Shown here in pieces: positions 32,385 to 43,094 of a DNA stretch of 64,000 nt (position 1 is its first letter; each line of letters begins with the position of its first letter). Origin of the DNA: Aquatica leii (lineage: Eukaryota > Arthropoda > Insecta > Coleoptera > Lampyridae); assembly GCA_035610365.1 (NCBI GenBank), contig CM069436.1, forward strand, positions 6,996,937 to 7,060,936, given 5' to 3'. The notes under the pieces are model-generated. The model was given only the letters and a program-made list of their open reading frames with translations, was not told the origin of the DNA and made no database searches. The position numbers were made by a program, and so were the translations under genes.

Positions 32385-32930
32385 AGTTACACAAAAAACA
32401 CAGATCCAATAACAGGTTTAATTCTGAACACGTGCACAAACGTCATTATATTAAACAGACCAAGAGTTAGTTAACAGGCGGCTTGCCAGTAGATACTGAG
32501 GTCCTGGAACGGAAGCAACTCAACTAAAATTGGAGTGCTGGTACAAACAAACGTGGGCAAAAAGTACACATATCATACACACATAATAGATTAAAAAACG
32601 TTATAAAATGTAGGGTCTCTTAATACATAAAAATGGACATTTGCCTATAGCATAGACGCAAGAGATTTCATTGTAAATTAGAGTACAAGTTCCCGTATAG
32701 GACTACCTGCGTTCAGACGCTGTTTGTCCATCAGTTCATCGCGGCAAATGATATTATTTAACAAGCCCATTATAATCACCATCAAATCAAATATTACGAC
32801 CGAAAAGGATGTCCTAACTTTGACTTTTGTATCATCGCAAAGAAAATAATTTTTATAATCTTCACATTTAAGTGTAAAATGGTGAATTATTACAGTTAAA
32901 TTTCTGATCCTTTATGTTATGTTCAAAGTC
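32385..32930 (+). repeat. Interspersed repeat family A, copy 1
   Basis: Shares with 54548-55150, in order, taacaggtt, gcacgt/gcacaaacgtcat, attaaac, gggttagttaac/gagttagttaac, gtgggtactga/gtagatactga, a-g-t-t-c-t-g-g-a, ttataaaatgtaggg and actacctgc. Divergence is high but colinear over about 0.5 kb. No coding potential seen. Confidence 0.55.
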
Positions 32931-33440
32931 ACACGTAAATGAAATGAAATAAAGAAAAGGCGAGAAATCTAAATTACATTTTTTTACATTTCTTTTAGAA
33001 CCTATCGATTTAGTAATTTTAAGTTTTAATTAATGATTTGTTGAAACATTGTTCAACCCCTTAACCGGGAACGCTTCAGACTGATAGTCATTCACATGTT
33101 TTATTTATTATTTATTCATTATTGTATCCTTTTCATTTTACACAATGAGTTACTAATTGGTGATACAATATTGTCAAATGCGATACAATCTCGAAAATAC
33201 ATTTAAAAAGCTTGAATAATCTCTTTCCGTCTTATAATGCGCAATACTTTTCCGTCTTATAACGGCTACTTTTGTTAAGTGGTTAATAATGCAAACAAAT
33301 ATAAAACCAATTAATTCAACGAAATTGAAATGACCGCCAATGCGCTTGTTTTACGAAAAAAAACTGGTGTTTTTATAACTGGAATTTTTACAATGTAAGC
33401 GTTTTTGTTCATACAAATATTTGTAGAATTGTTCTATGGA
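32931..33440. other. Intron sequence without recognised features
   Basis: AT-rich, no ORF or repeat match in the window. Confidence 0.4.
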
Positions 33441-33444
33441 CTTG

Positions 33445-36000
33445 ACGACTGCTAACAGCTCTCTTTCCTAGTCACTTTGTAATTTCTCTGTGGCCTGGAC
33501 AAAGCTAAAATACGCGAAGACTTTTTCTTGTCAATTTTGCAACTGCGAAAGGATTGCATCTATCACCAGATTACTTGCAAAACAAGTTTTCCACCTTCTC
33601 TTGAATAATTTAAAATCGGTGAAGTGACTAAGGCCTGTCTTAGTTGATGGAAAGCGTTTTCACAGTCTTCATTCCATCTAAATTCTGTTCTTTCGTCGGT
33701 CAATTTTGTCAAAGGTTTGGCAATGTTGGCAAATTCGGGTACAAATCGTCTATAATAGGTGCACAACCCAAGGAAGCTGTGAATTCGATGCTTGTCGATT
33801 GGTTTTGGCTATGCTTGCACTGCTTGGATTTTGTCTGGGTCAGCCCTAAACTCTTCTCTAGATTTAATGTAGCCAAGGTATTGCACACTTTCTTCAGGTT
33901 GTTTAAATGTTCTTCAAACGACCCTCCAAACAATCACGACGTCTAGATAAACAAAGCACGTCTTCCAAGACAGTCTTCATTAAACCGAAACGTATAATAG
34001 TGAACTGCCACACTCAGTTCCTTTCGTAAAAGCTGCATTTTTACGGTTCTTTGGTTCCAATTCTACCTGCCAGTACCCAACATGCAAAATCACTGAGATT
34101 CTGACAGGGTGTCTAAAGTATCGTCAATTCTTGGTAAAGGTTAACTGTTACTTTTGGTCACATTGTTAAGTTGTATACCTGCTTCATAGACCTGACAAAA
34201 GCATTGACAGGGTCGGGCTAAGAAATGGAATAGGTATTTTAAAAAAACGACATGTACCGTCGGATATCGTTATTATATATCAAATCAACACCAACAACAT
34301 GACGGTTATTATAAAGCCACTAATCAAGCAACTAAAGATATACCAACACCAGCCGGAATTAGACAAGGAGACAGCTTCAGTCCATTTCTGTTCAACTTAA
34401 TAATGGACAACATAATAAAACAAGTAAACTCTTTAAACCCGCCATATAGGCTGCAACACAGACGGCTTTAATATGATTTGTTACGCCGATGATGCAACGA
34501 TCATGTCAGAAACGGAGGACGACCTTAGCACAGAAAGATAATATGAAAATTTCAAAAGAAAAAACTAAAACTATGACCTATTCCAAAATTGAAATTGAAG
34601 GAAACAGTATAGAACAAGTTACGGATTTTAAATACCTTAGAGTAGATACAATGAGCTACCATAACCCAGTGCAAGAATTAAAACATCAAATAAATAGGGC
34701 CGCTGTTACATCTGGATGCTTCAGAGCTGTTGTGTGGAATAATAAATATATGCGAACCGATAGCAAAATAAGGATATATAAAGCATGTGTGAGATCTGCA
34801 TTAAGCTACGGAATCGAGATAAAACCAGACACAAACAAAACAAAATCACTATTAATGACAGCAGAAATGAGAACGTTGAGATTGATCGCCGGAAAAACAC
34901 CCAGAGACAGAATTAGGAATGATGAAATAACATACGCGCGCAGTGGATGATGTGGTAAGATGGGGAAATCAGAGAAGACGCTAATGGTATTACCTACCAC
35001 GTAAAAAGAATGGATGAGGAGGCTCTGGAGGGTATACCAGGAGGACAGAGACCAAAGGGAAGACCCCTAAAACGGTGGAGAGATAGCTGGCAACCTACAT
35101 CCCAAGAATATCAAACTGACTTTAAAGGAAAACAGACCGAAGGTCTTCGAAAAGAAGAAGAAGTTAAGTTGTCAGTTGTCTGTCGTTGATCTATCTTTCT
35201 TTTTTACTAGTATCACTCGTGGACTACTTGAAGGTTTAATTTCCCCTTCTATCTTTATATCCGTAATTATTTGTTCGACTCTTTTTGTCAAAGGAAGTTG
35301 GCGTGGATGTTGTATTAATTTTGTATTTTACCACGTCAGTTTTTCGTTTGGAAATACTCTCCAGCGCAAACACATCTTAAGACTGCTGGATGAACGTTTT
35401 AACTTTAGCCAGCCGGTCTTGGCTGAGGTCTGGCAATTTGACGTAGCTTCATTATAATTCATGCATTTCACAGTTTGAGATACTGGCGTACATTGGTCTA
35501 CCTAGGTCTTCTCTCTCAACGTTACTGCATCCGAGTTGATATTATCATTCTTACGCGCACCGTTTTTTTTTCAATTGTACTGCCAACCGGTTCCATCAAT
35601 TCGCCTTCCATTGGTTCAATTGCGCGAACGTAGCCTTCGCGGAGATTAACATCCAGGAGTGCCATCACCACACTTTTAGTTCTTCCAGACACAGTTACGT
35701 CTTCACGCAATAAGACTCGCACGGCATCGTTCTTCATTTCCAAATAGAATCCACACTTCTTTATAACGTCAATTCCCAGGATAACTTTTTCCATGATGTC
35801 GGCTACCAGTACTTGATGGTCGAGTACTCCATTTTCCAAACTAATGGTCACTTTTACCTGTTCGTGAGTAGTTGTTTCTTCGTTTGATGGATTGAATAGT
35901 CAATTCCCCCAGGAGGTATCGGGTTCTGTAGGATACGCAAGCCGTGTCAATTCAGCGATGACAGCGTCAACTGATTCGGGACACTTCAATATGATGGAAG
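33445..36000 (-). mobile_element. Ty3/gypsy remnant split by a LINE
   Basis: Minus-strand order: protease-like region (35851-35522: HQVLVADIMEKVILGIDVIK then KCGFYLEMKNDAVRVLL), RT start (near 35240-35173: KPSSSPRVILVKKKDRS), then, after a LINE insertion, NVTKSNS and PLPRIDDTLDTLS (34165-34090), RT end and RNase H start (33933-33563: LGLCTYYRRFVPEFANIAKP; LTDERTEFRWNEDCENAF). Integrase and LTRs are missing. It differs from the gypsy copy at the window start. Confidence 0.75.
34175..35162 (+). mobile_element. RTE-like LINE 3' copy inserted in gypsy
   Basis: RT pieces: TPAGIRQGDSFSPFLFNLIM (about 34345), ICYADDATIMSETEDDL (about 34475), then FKYLRVDTMSYHN, IYKACVRSALSYGIE and TAEMRTLRLIAGKTPRDRIR, and a GQRPKGRPLKRWRDSW tail (about 35045). 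These are RTE/BovB-type motifs. The 3' end is an (aag)n-like tract. A 10-bp duplication gttaagttgt lies at 34165-34174 and 35163-35172, and excising it rejoins the gypsy RT. It is 5'-truncated, as is usual for LINEs. Confidence 0.8.
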
Positions 36001-37400
36001 ATATTGAAGAAGGAAAAATTAAAAGAGGAAGAATACGTATTTAATTCGGAAGAAAATTTATCAATCAAGATATTGGCAAGACTGAATTGAAGCAAGTGCT
36101 GATAATTTAACTACAGCTTTATCCAGTGGCGGCTGGTGGTCAATCATACAAGAGGGTCATTTAAAAAAAACGCAATGATCGCAAAAAGGCTAAGAAGACA
36201 TTCTTACAGTAACCTGATTTATATTTAAGATCAATTATGTTTAAGATTGAAGATATTCGTCTATAATTACATTTACTAAAATAATCAATAACAAGCGCAT
36301 TAAAATTTACAATGATTTTTTAATGCTTAGCATAGAAATGCACATCTTTCTTGTCTCATAGTATTGCCAATTTCGTAGAAATGTTTTAATTCTTTTTAAC
36401 ACAGAGAAATATCGCTCTCTTTCCACTGTAGTCATATGTAAAGTCAATCGATTGTTTTATTTAATATATGTATCTAATTTTAGTTTTTACAAACATTTAC
36501 ATTATAGTCTTTAATTGACCTCATAATTGCTTTTTACTTTTTCTTTTAAATGCTATAAATCCGTAACATTATTTTTACAACATAATGATTAATGCATCAT
36601 CTCATCACAAAAACAAAACACTAAAATCTATTATTTATTTTAAATCCACAAATCCAATCTAACGAATCATACACAGATTCTTTAAAATTACTGTAAACTT
36701 CTTTATTTTTATGTTTATTGGTTGGTCGAATTTGAAGTCAAGGCTGAGGACGAGCATTAAATTTAAATTCTAGATGTGTAAACAGTTATTAGCTATTTAT
36801 TTTTTAACGTCTTGTATAAGCCATCTTTTACAAATGAATATTATCGATTAACTAAGAAAATCGACTGTAAAGATTGTCATATCTGATAAGAAATCTGTAT
36901 TTAACATACACGTGCTGCCGAGATAACGATAGATAACGTAAGTCACGTAACATTGCACTCAAAGATAATTGCACTAAGTATTATCTTTGGCATAGGCGAC
37001 CCGGCTGAAAACCCTGCGAAAGCATTTAAACATTTACTTATCTTCTTTTCTAACTCGCATAAAATTGTATTATGTGTGTCTCACTCTTGATTACAATAAC
37101 TATCATCGTAATATAATGTAAATGTGGACACAAGTACGTTTCAGGCTGAACTGATGAATTAATTATTTATTGAATAATTCATTGTGTCAACGAATAGTGC
37201 GCATTGAATTACCGAATATATTCATTACCCACACATCGTAATAATGATAAATTAGGGTCTCTACAGAGAAGGTGTTTTCAAAATATCTACAGAAACTATA
37301 ATGATGATAATACTGAATACTGTCATCTTTTAAAAAGTTTGGTATTTCGAAATATTTGCAGTAATTGGATAGGATGCATATTAAAAAAAAGACAAAACTA
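36001..37400. other. AT-rich sequence, left part of the 36-42 kb block
   Basis: Non-coding. Holds ccagtggcggctggtgg at 36123-36139, which resembles the end of some cut-and-paste transposons. No open frame of note. Confidence 0.4.
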
Positions 37401-37412
37401 AAAAGATAGAAT

Positions 37413-38167
37413 TTATTCAGAACATAAGTATTCTGATAATACTTTGACCTTTGAATGGACACCCACAAAAATAACTGATTCTTGGGAGTCTTTTATGGTG
37501 AACTTAATAATTGATTTTTTGCCAGTGGCATCCTTTCTGGTTACTCTGTTTGTTGGCACAAAGTAGCCATGTAGGGCCCAAATCAGAGCTGCGTTGCGTC
37601 GATCTGTAAAAAACAAGCTTTGATTAGTATTATCACTTCCAAAATTTCTGCAGTTATTTTTTGAGTGAGTAAAAGTTGACAATCATACAAAGCATAAACA
37701 ACCATTTTTTAAAAAGTTGTACATGTTTGGGACTTACTTTCTGAAATTGTGTTGTTTTTTATCATTTTGACCAACGTAGACTTGACATTTCGGTCTTTTA
37801 TGTGATGTTCTGTTGTAAGGAAAAGTAATAGTTTATTGAACATCTTTTCCCAATTCGTCAAAGGTCCGTCTCGACGGAACGATGCTTGGAAGTCCATGTC
37901 AATCTAGAACGATCCAACAATTATAGTATAGTAGGTAAAGCAAATTGTGAAAAACTAAGTAATATGTACACTTACCAATCGAAAACCAGATGGGTTTTTG
38001 TAAAATGGCCATTTTTCCATAATCTCTGCCGTATTGGGATGGTGCTTGATAAATTGCAAACGAAATTGGCAGCAGGCCTTCCAGGTAACATCAAATTCCT
38101 CCGATGACAAATTGTCATATTTAAGTGCTTTTATGCACATTTCGGCATTCTCTTCTGGTTCTGGAAA
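37413..38167 (-). CDS. SAMD3-like protein, C-terminal exons
   Basis: Three minus-strand exons with good splice sites and matching phase: 38167-37976 (acceptor gatattttttag, donor gattg|gtaagt), 37903-37738 (acceptor gatcgttctag, donor gaaa|gtaagt) and 37603-37413 (acceptor cttgttttttacag, stop). They encode PEPEENAEMCIKALKYDNL with MEKWPFYKNPSGFRL; a helical TNWEKMFNKLLLFLTTEHHI segment; and NAALIWALHGYFVP with TRKDATGKKSIIKFTIKDSQ. This sequence style is that of the repetitive SAMD3-like proteins of insects and other animals. The function is unknown. Three undamaged exons suggest recent activity or selection. Confidence 0.55.
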
Positions 38168-38405
38168 CTAAAAAATATCCGACTTCTTAATACCCTGGTG
38201 CTACACGGAAAATTATAATTGAATTATAGGTTAATTAGATTATTAGTTTGCGATTATCTACAAAATTGAATCTTCTAGAACTGACGAACTGCTTTTTTAC
38301 GTCAACATTCTCATGAATTTTTATCAGCAATACAATTTTATAGCTACAAAAAGTTTTAAGTAATTATTGGTAACAAAAAAATCTTGAAGATACTGAAACT
38401 ATCAA

Positions 38406-38619
38406 GTACACCCGGGGACAATGAAAAAGCCCACCGCCTAACGATCTAACGTAGAAATTTTGCATACTCTTTAATTGTTAGCAATAACCAAGAACGTATT
38501 GTAATAGCCAGGTAGATTTTCTGTTATATTACGGTCACGTAGATAATGGAATTAGATAATAAAGTTAAATATCATCAAACTACTTCGAGGATTGGCTTTT
38601 TCATTGTCCCCGGGTGTAC
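38406..38619. mobile_element. 214-bp MITE with perfect 26-bp inverted ends
   Basis: The first 26 bases (38406-38431, starting GTACACCCGGGG and ending AAAAAGCC) are the exact reverse complement of the last 26 (38594-38619). TA dinucleotides sit one base in from each edge, consistent with a TA-duplicating (Tc1/mariner-type) element. It is non-coding and lies between two exons of the antisense SAMD3-like gene. Confidence 0.85.
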
Positions 38620-38626
38620 CTATTTA

Positions 38627-39586
38627 TTATTTGGCATGATCTCTCGCACTTGCTAAACTCTCAACTAAGTGCTGACGATTATTTGTATGTTTACCTAAAA
38701 CTTCTTCATGTCTGGATTTTGTCCTTTCTGTTTTTTTCTTGGTGCCCTCTGCCACTTGTTTTAGAACTCCTTTTTTAAATGATGCTGTAATATTACAATA
38801 CTTGGCATAGAGTCTTCCCCTTTTAATTGTGCGATAGTACTCCTAAAAACAATGTTATGTAAGATTTTTCCATAGTACAACAAAATTAAGCAAACCAGTT
38901 TTTCGGATGGAAATTGTTCTAATATTATCCTTTCAATTTTGTAGCTTGCAGCTAACGACATTTTCAAAGATTTATCTTCAATGAATTTTGCAATTAACGT
39001 TATTAAAGAATTTCTTTGTTCTTCATCAAATTTTCCAAACTTGTTGTAAGTCTCCACCAACATGCTGCCTCTAGTAGATAACTCTAATATCGTGCTCAAT
39101 TGAATGCTGGTAGAAGGTTCATTATCATTTAAAGATGGAGATTGTGTAAATCTTTTGTATGGCGAAAACTGATTCTCACGTTCTGGTGTCTGAGGTCTGC
39201 TGATTGATCCTACCGAAGACGTTGGAAATGAATGATTACTACACGACCATGGACTTAAAGGCATTCCAATGGAATCTCTTCATTCCAGATCAAATTCTTT
39301 CAACAAAAATTGAATATGGTGACGTTTGGTAATTTTCGAAATATCAACGAAAACCTTTTGAGCTGAAACATTCACAATTAGTAGAAAACTAGCTTAAAAC
39401 AATCGCTTACCAATCAATTCATCAAGAATTGCTTCCACATTCCATTTGGAAAGCAGTGATCTCAGTTCAGTTATTTGCAGTTGTGATTTTATTGCATCGG
39501 TATTGTCAGAAATGTTACGCTCATATAGATTTCCACTATACGTATTTGTACTTTCATGTGCAGATTGAGAAGTGTTTGGCAGACTG
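38627..39586 (-). CDS. SAMD3-like protein, N-terminal exons
   Basis: Exons 39586-39411 (acceptor ccaactttttttag, donor attg|gtaagc), 39362-38896 (acceptor tgaatgtttcag, donor aaactg|gtttgc) and 38842-38627 (acceptor cattgtttttag). Phases join without loss. Encoded: a SAM-like helical segment (LLSKWNVEAILDELI then QKVFVDISKITKRHHIQFLL), a Ser/Pro linker with RPQTPERENQFSPYKRF, a helical domain (LVETYNKFGKFDEEQRNSLI; KIERIILEQFPSEK) and YYRTIKRGRLYAKYC with a basic tail. One in-frame TGA at 39280-39282 interrupts it. The junction to the downstream exon at 38167 is not resolved; a MITE sits in between. Confidence 0.5.
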
Positions 39587-39649
39587 CTAAAAAAAGTTGG
39601 ATAATAGAGGAGGAGTTTGTCATAAAAATTGTCCCGCCCTTACACATTT

Positions 39650-42042
39650 GTTCTTTCGGACATTTGCGGTCTTATTTCTAGCAAATTTTGTGATGCACAT
39701 TACGCTTCTTTAACTAAAGCTGTATTTTCCAGTAATTTTGCGGGAACTTCTACATAGGTGGCGGGGTCTTGGAGACCTTCCATCGTCAGAGGGTGACCAT
39801 ATTCATAAAGCGAAACAGGATCCATTCCCTCCAACTGTTTTAGTGACCAAATATTCATTTGAGGATTGGAATTATTAAGATTGTTTTAATGGATTAAAAA
39901 TGTTATGCTTTATAGTGGCTCATATTAAATTTGTTTTCAAAATTACGAATGAGACACCTGTCATTGCAACACTGGCAATTCGGAACAGAGACTGCATGCA
40001 AAAACGGTCTTGGGTAAAGTAGTAGGTACTTGAAGCTAAATCATCCTGTAATATTCTTTTGGGCCCAGTAAGTGTTTTCTTTTTGCAGTCTTTATTAAAG
40101 AGATAGGAGGTCCGAGAATTTGGTCTGGTGCAATCAGTGAAAGTGAACCAAACTGTTCAATGAGGTCAAGTTCATAAGCAATGAAATGGGGATAAAAATT
40201 AACATTTTGCAATGTTTGGCAAAAAAAATAAAAGTGTTTTTTCTTCAACAACGACAATTTCCAACATTTTATAGAATAAAACGTCGTTATTATATACAAC
40301 CAAATAATTATCTTTCTTATATTTAATTCCATTATACTGGACCTGAGAATAGAATTCAATGGATATTTCAGTATTGTGAAAAATTTCAGAGATAATATTT
40401 TTGTAGTTACTGAGTGTTTTATGCTTTATATTGGGATTGAAACGCAATTTCAGAAAATTTGTGCCTGTCATAGTTGATGAGCAAACTTCAGCTCATATTT
40501 TTTCGCCAAAGTAAGGCAGATGTTCTTGCGGGATGTTATGTTACGTGAATAAATTTTAAATTGCCTATGCTTTACTTCATATTTGAAACATTAAAACTTT
40601 CGGAGAGGACCAGATTTTCTTATTAATTTGGGGTAATGAGTTAAATTGTGGTACTTAGGCTTGAGCGTATCATTAAACAATGTAATGTAGTCATTATTGT
40701 GTTTTTCAATTTTCTTTTCCAGTATACTGATATTTAATATGTCGAATTCAAAACATAGTATCTACTATTTCAATAAAATTCAAGAGAAAGTTCCAGACAG
40801 GATCGTCCAATGGAACCAAGTCTCCGATCATTATTGGGAAATATAAAGTAAAAGTCGTCATTTCTCTGGCTGACATTTTTAATTTCTGTTTTTTAAGATG
40901 GTGCGGTTCTATTTTTGAGGAAATATTGTCAATTTCAGTCGGTCCATATTCAAAATTCTGTTTACGATCGTTGAGGGTGTCTAGATCAAAATACTTCATG
41001 CTAATAAAATAGTCAATAATATGGCAGAAATTGTAATGGCAGATACCTTCAAAAAGATCATGCATGACATCTGCATAATAATTTTACAACGTTTACAACG
41101 TGAAATGAAGGGATACCGTTGAGTTGGGAATTTTTTGCAACTCCGAAATTTGCATTTAGAGCATGAATTTCATAATTTGCAGTAGTTCGAATAAGTTCAT
41201 AACTTAACTTATGAGTATCTTCTTTTGAAGCACTACAAAATCGACAAAAAAACTGCTAGAAAACGACTTGTTGAAATTCAGAAATGAATTCAACCCTAAG
41301 TTGTCACCAATCACTAAACCTAATATAAAATGAACACTGGCAATGACATTTTTGTCATTTTCCATTTCTATTCCATTGATTTCTAAATCTTTAATCTCAT
41401 CTATGAGAACTTCAAAACATTTCTCATTGCCGAATGACTTCAAATCGCTTGATTTTGTCACTGCACCATAAAAAACATTTTCTAATTTAGACTCTTCTGC
41501 TGGAAATGATTAATAAATATTACAAATAAAATGTTTTGTTGAGTGTGAACCAAGGGGATTATTGATCTCAAAGTCGTCAATGTGTAATAAGGAAGTACAA
41601 TTTTATTGGGATATAATTGAATTTTTTCTTTCCATTATTCTCCTTGGATGAAATTTGTCAATTTATCGTTGTTTTTAAAACTTTTCAGGTAATCTAATGT
41701 TGGTTGTAATAGATTATTTCTTTCAAAGAATGATTTCATTTGAAATTTCAAGGGCATCACAACATTCTTAGTTTTTACTTTCTGATTTACTAGATTACCT
41801 ATCGGGTGTATTGGTTGTACCTCATGGTTAATAGTCACTTCTTTGAGAGTATCAACATAGCCGTTCGTTTTCAGAAATTTGTAAAATAAGTAGTCTGAAT
41901 TGAAAGATTTAAATGGATTTCTAAAATTTGATACTAGACTACAAAATTCAGTAAATAAGAAAGGATCTTTATGTTCAAAACTGCATCTAGCGTAAGTTTT
42001 TTTAGTATTATGAAACTGATCCATTGCTACTATGAATACCAT
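39650..42042 (-). pseudogene. Transposon-type protein of unknown superfamily
   Basis: Minus-strand pieces in order: 42042-41635 (KVKTKNVVMPLKFQMKSFFE; NNLLQPTLDYLKSF), then out of frame a LPYYIDDFEINNPLGSHS-like block (about 41570), 41461-41204 (ECFEVLIDEIKDLEINGIEM-like; VHFILGLVIGDNLGLNSFLN), 41065-40748 (MHDLFEGICHYNFCHIIDYF) and 40471-40036 (LKLRFNPNIKHKTLSNYKN). This series recurs in many-copy insect proteins with an N-terminal C2H2 region and presumed transposase function; I cannot name the superfamily. At least four frame breaks occur. It lies upstream of, and parallel to, the SAMD3-like gene. Confidence 0.55.
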
Positions 42043-42723
42043 ACTTTAAATCAATGATTGTATTCTTTGTATTGATGATCGTATTTTCACAATATTAATG
42101 ATCGCCATCATCAAACAAGGAATCATATTTCATTGGAACAATGAAAAAGTTCATTGCAGCAATGAATAGAAGTCAAAGATTAACATTCATTGATATTATG
42201 AACGACTTTTCGTTCATTGTAGAACTTCTTAGTCTGACTTTTAATTAACAAAAAAGATTTTCTGTAAAAGTTTATTGAATAAAATTAAATAGGAATGAAT
42301 CAGTGCTTATAACTGCAATAAAAACTAACCAATTTGCTTTGTTGCATAACACTGGGAATAAAATACGCGAAGAAAATTTTATTTTGTTCTTTAAACAATT
42401 TTTTCTTATTACCGAATTAAATTGATTGAATTTCTATCGAAAATATTTTATCTGTTTAACTCGACTCCTTCTACCATTAAATTTTGAGTGCGCCACTGGA
42501 GGTATCTAATGTAATAATGGTTTCCATTTTGAAAAAATGGCGGTGACGTTTTTTTAAAATCTGTTTTCTCTTAATTACCTTTGATTCTTTTTAACATGCT
42601 GCAGTACCTGCATCAAATCTGTGTATGTATACTTAAATTCTTAATTACACAATTACTAATTAATACTAGTGGTTGTTAAAGTGTGGTTAAGGTTGAATCA
42701 CGAATTTACGATATTCTTTTTAG
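42043..42723. other. Intron end, no ORF
   Basis: Includes the candidate right terminus CGCCACTGG (42491-42499) and the polypyrimidine tract before the next Smg6 exon. Nothing else recognised. Confidence 0.4.
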
Positions 42724-42948
42724 TACGAACAGGGCGAACGTAAACGCAGAGAAGAACGTGCCGAAAAGCAAAGGCAACACATGAAAGAAAAAGAATCCGA
42801 AACCGTCGGTTTGCCCGGTTCTTTGCGCCGCGAAATTTGGATACGTCCCGATGGTGGTCGTCGTGTCCATAGAACAACCACCGCCGCCCAGGAACCTAAA
42901 CATCTCGATTCCGAAGAAGAGGATTTGGCCGCGTTAACATGTTTAGAG
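42724..42948 (+). CDS. Smg6: Smg6 exon, charged helix and EIW motif
   Basis: Acceptor atattctttttag|tacgaa, donor ttagag|gtacga, phase 0 at both ends, 75 codons. It starts with a highly charged helix (YEQGERKRREERAEKQRQHM), continues with LRREIWIRPDGGRRVHRT and ends in an acidic segment (DSEEEDLAALTCLE). The R-x-E-I-W-I-x-P block matches the SMG6 segment RLEIWIHP. The 12-kb intron before it carries several transposons. Confidence 0.88.
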
Positions 42949-43032
42949 GTACGATTTTTTGCTTTTGCCTTTTTTGACCAAGTAACTGTACAATGTACGA
43001 TTGCACTTTATTTTCATTTTTTTTATTTGCAG

Positions 43033-43094
43033 GTCAATAAGAGATTCGTGACAAGTTATCTTCACGTGCATGGAAAGCTAATAACCAAAATAGG
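43033..43094 (+). CDS. Smg6: Smg6 exon, last visible
   Basis: Acceptor tttttatttgcag|gtcaat, donor aaaatagg|gtaagc, entry phase 0, exit phase 2. It encodes VNKRFVTSYLHVHGKLITKI plus the first two bases of Gly, matching the human segment around LNKRFILSFLHAHGKLFTRIG. The next exon should begin with the rest of that Gly codon and a conserved M-E-x-F sequence; none is visible before 64000. Confidence 0.92.

Larger units (their letters stand above)
36123..42499 (-). mobile_element. Candidate DNA transposon with two antisense genes
   Basis: CCAGTGGCG at 36123-36131 is the exact reverse complement of CGCCACTGG at 42491-42499; between them lie a decayed transposon-type gene (40036-42042) and an intron-bearing SAMD3-like gene (37413-39586), both on the minus strand. 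If CAGTGGCG is the true end, the flanking 8-mers gctttatc and gaggtatc agree at 5 of 8 positions, a weak hint of a hAT-like 8-bp duplication. The inverted ends are only 9 bp, so the boundary is a hypothesis; the two genes are not. Confidence 0.4.
9756..43094 (+). other. Smg6: Smg6 (EST1A) locus, 5' and middle part
   Basis: Span of all exons listed separately. Known role of the family: SMG6 binds UPF1 and the exon-junction complex and cuts nonsense-containing mRNAs through a C-terminal PIN domain. Phase bookkeeping across all junctions (1, 0, 0, 2, 2, 2, 0, 0, 0, 2) is consistent and gives about 1040 codons. The C-terminal roughly 400-500 residues, including PIN, are not in the window. Intron lengths: 123 bp, 49 bp, 8.57 kb, 169 bp, 2.73 kb, 52 bp, 6.41 kb, 12.04 kb, 84 bp, then more than 20.9 kb. 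Long introns are filled by transposons; short ones are clean. Confidence 0.9.

Noticed and set aside
37641-37682. Acceptor at 37648 (ctgcag) for the SAMD3-like last exon
   Set aside because: Phase does not match the donor at 37737; the acceptor before 37603 fits both phase and polypyrimidine tract.
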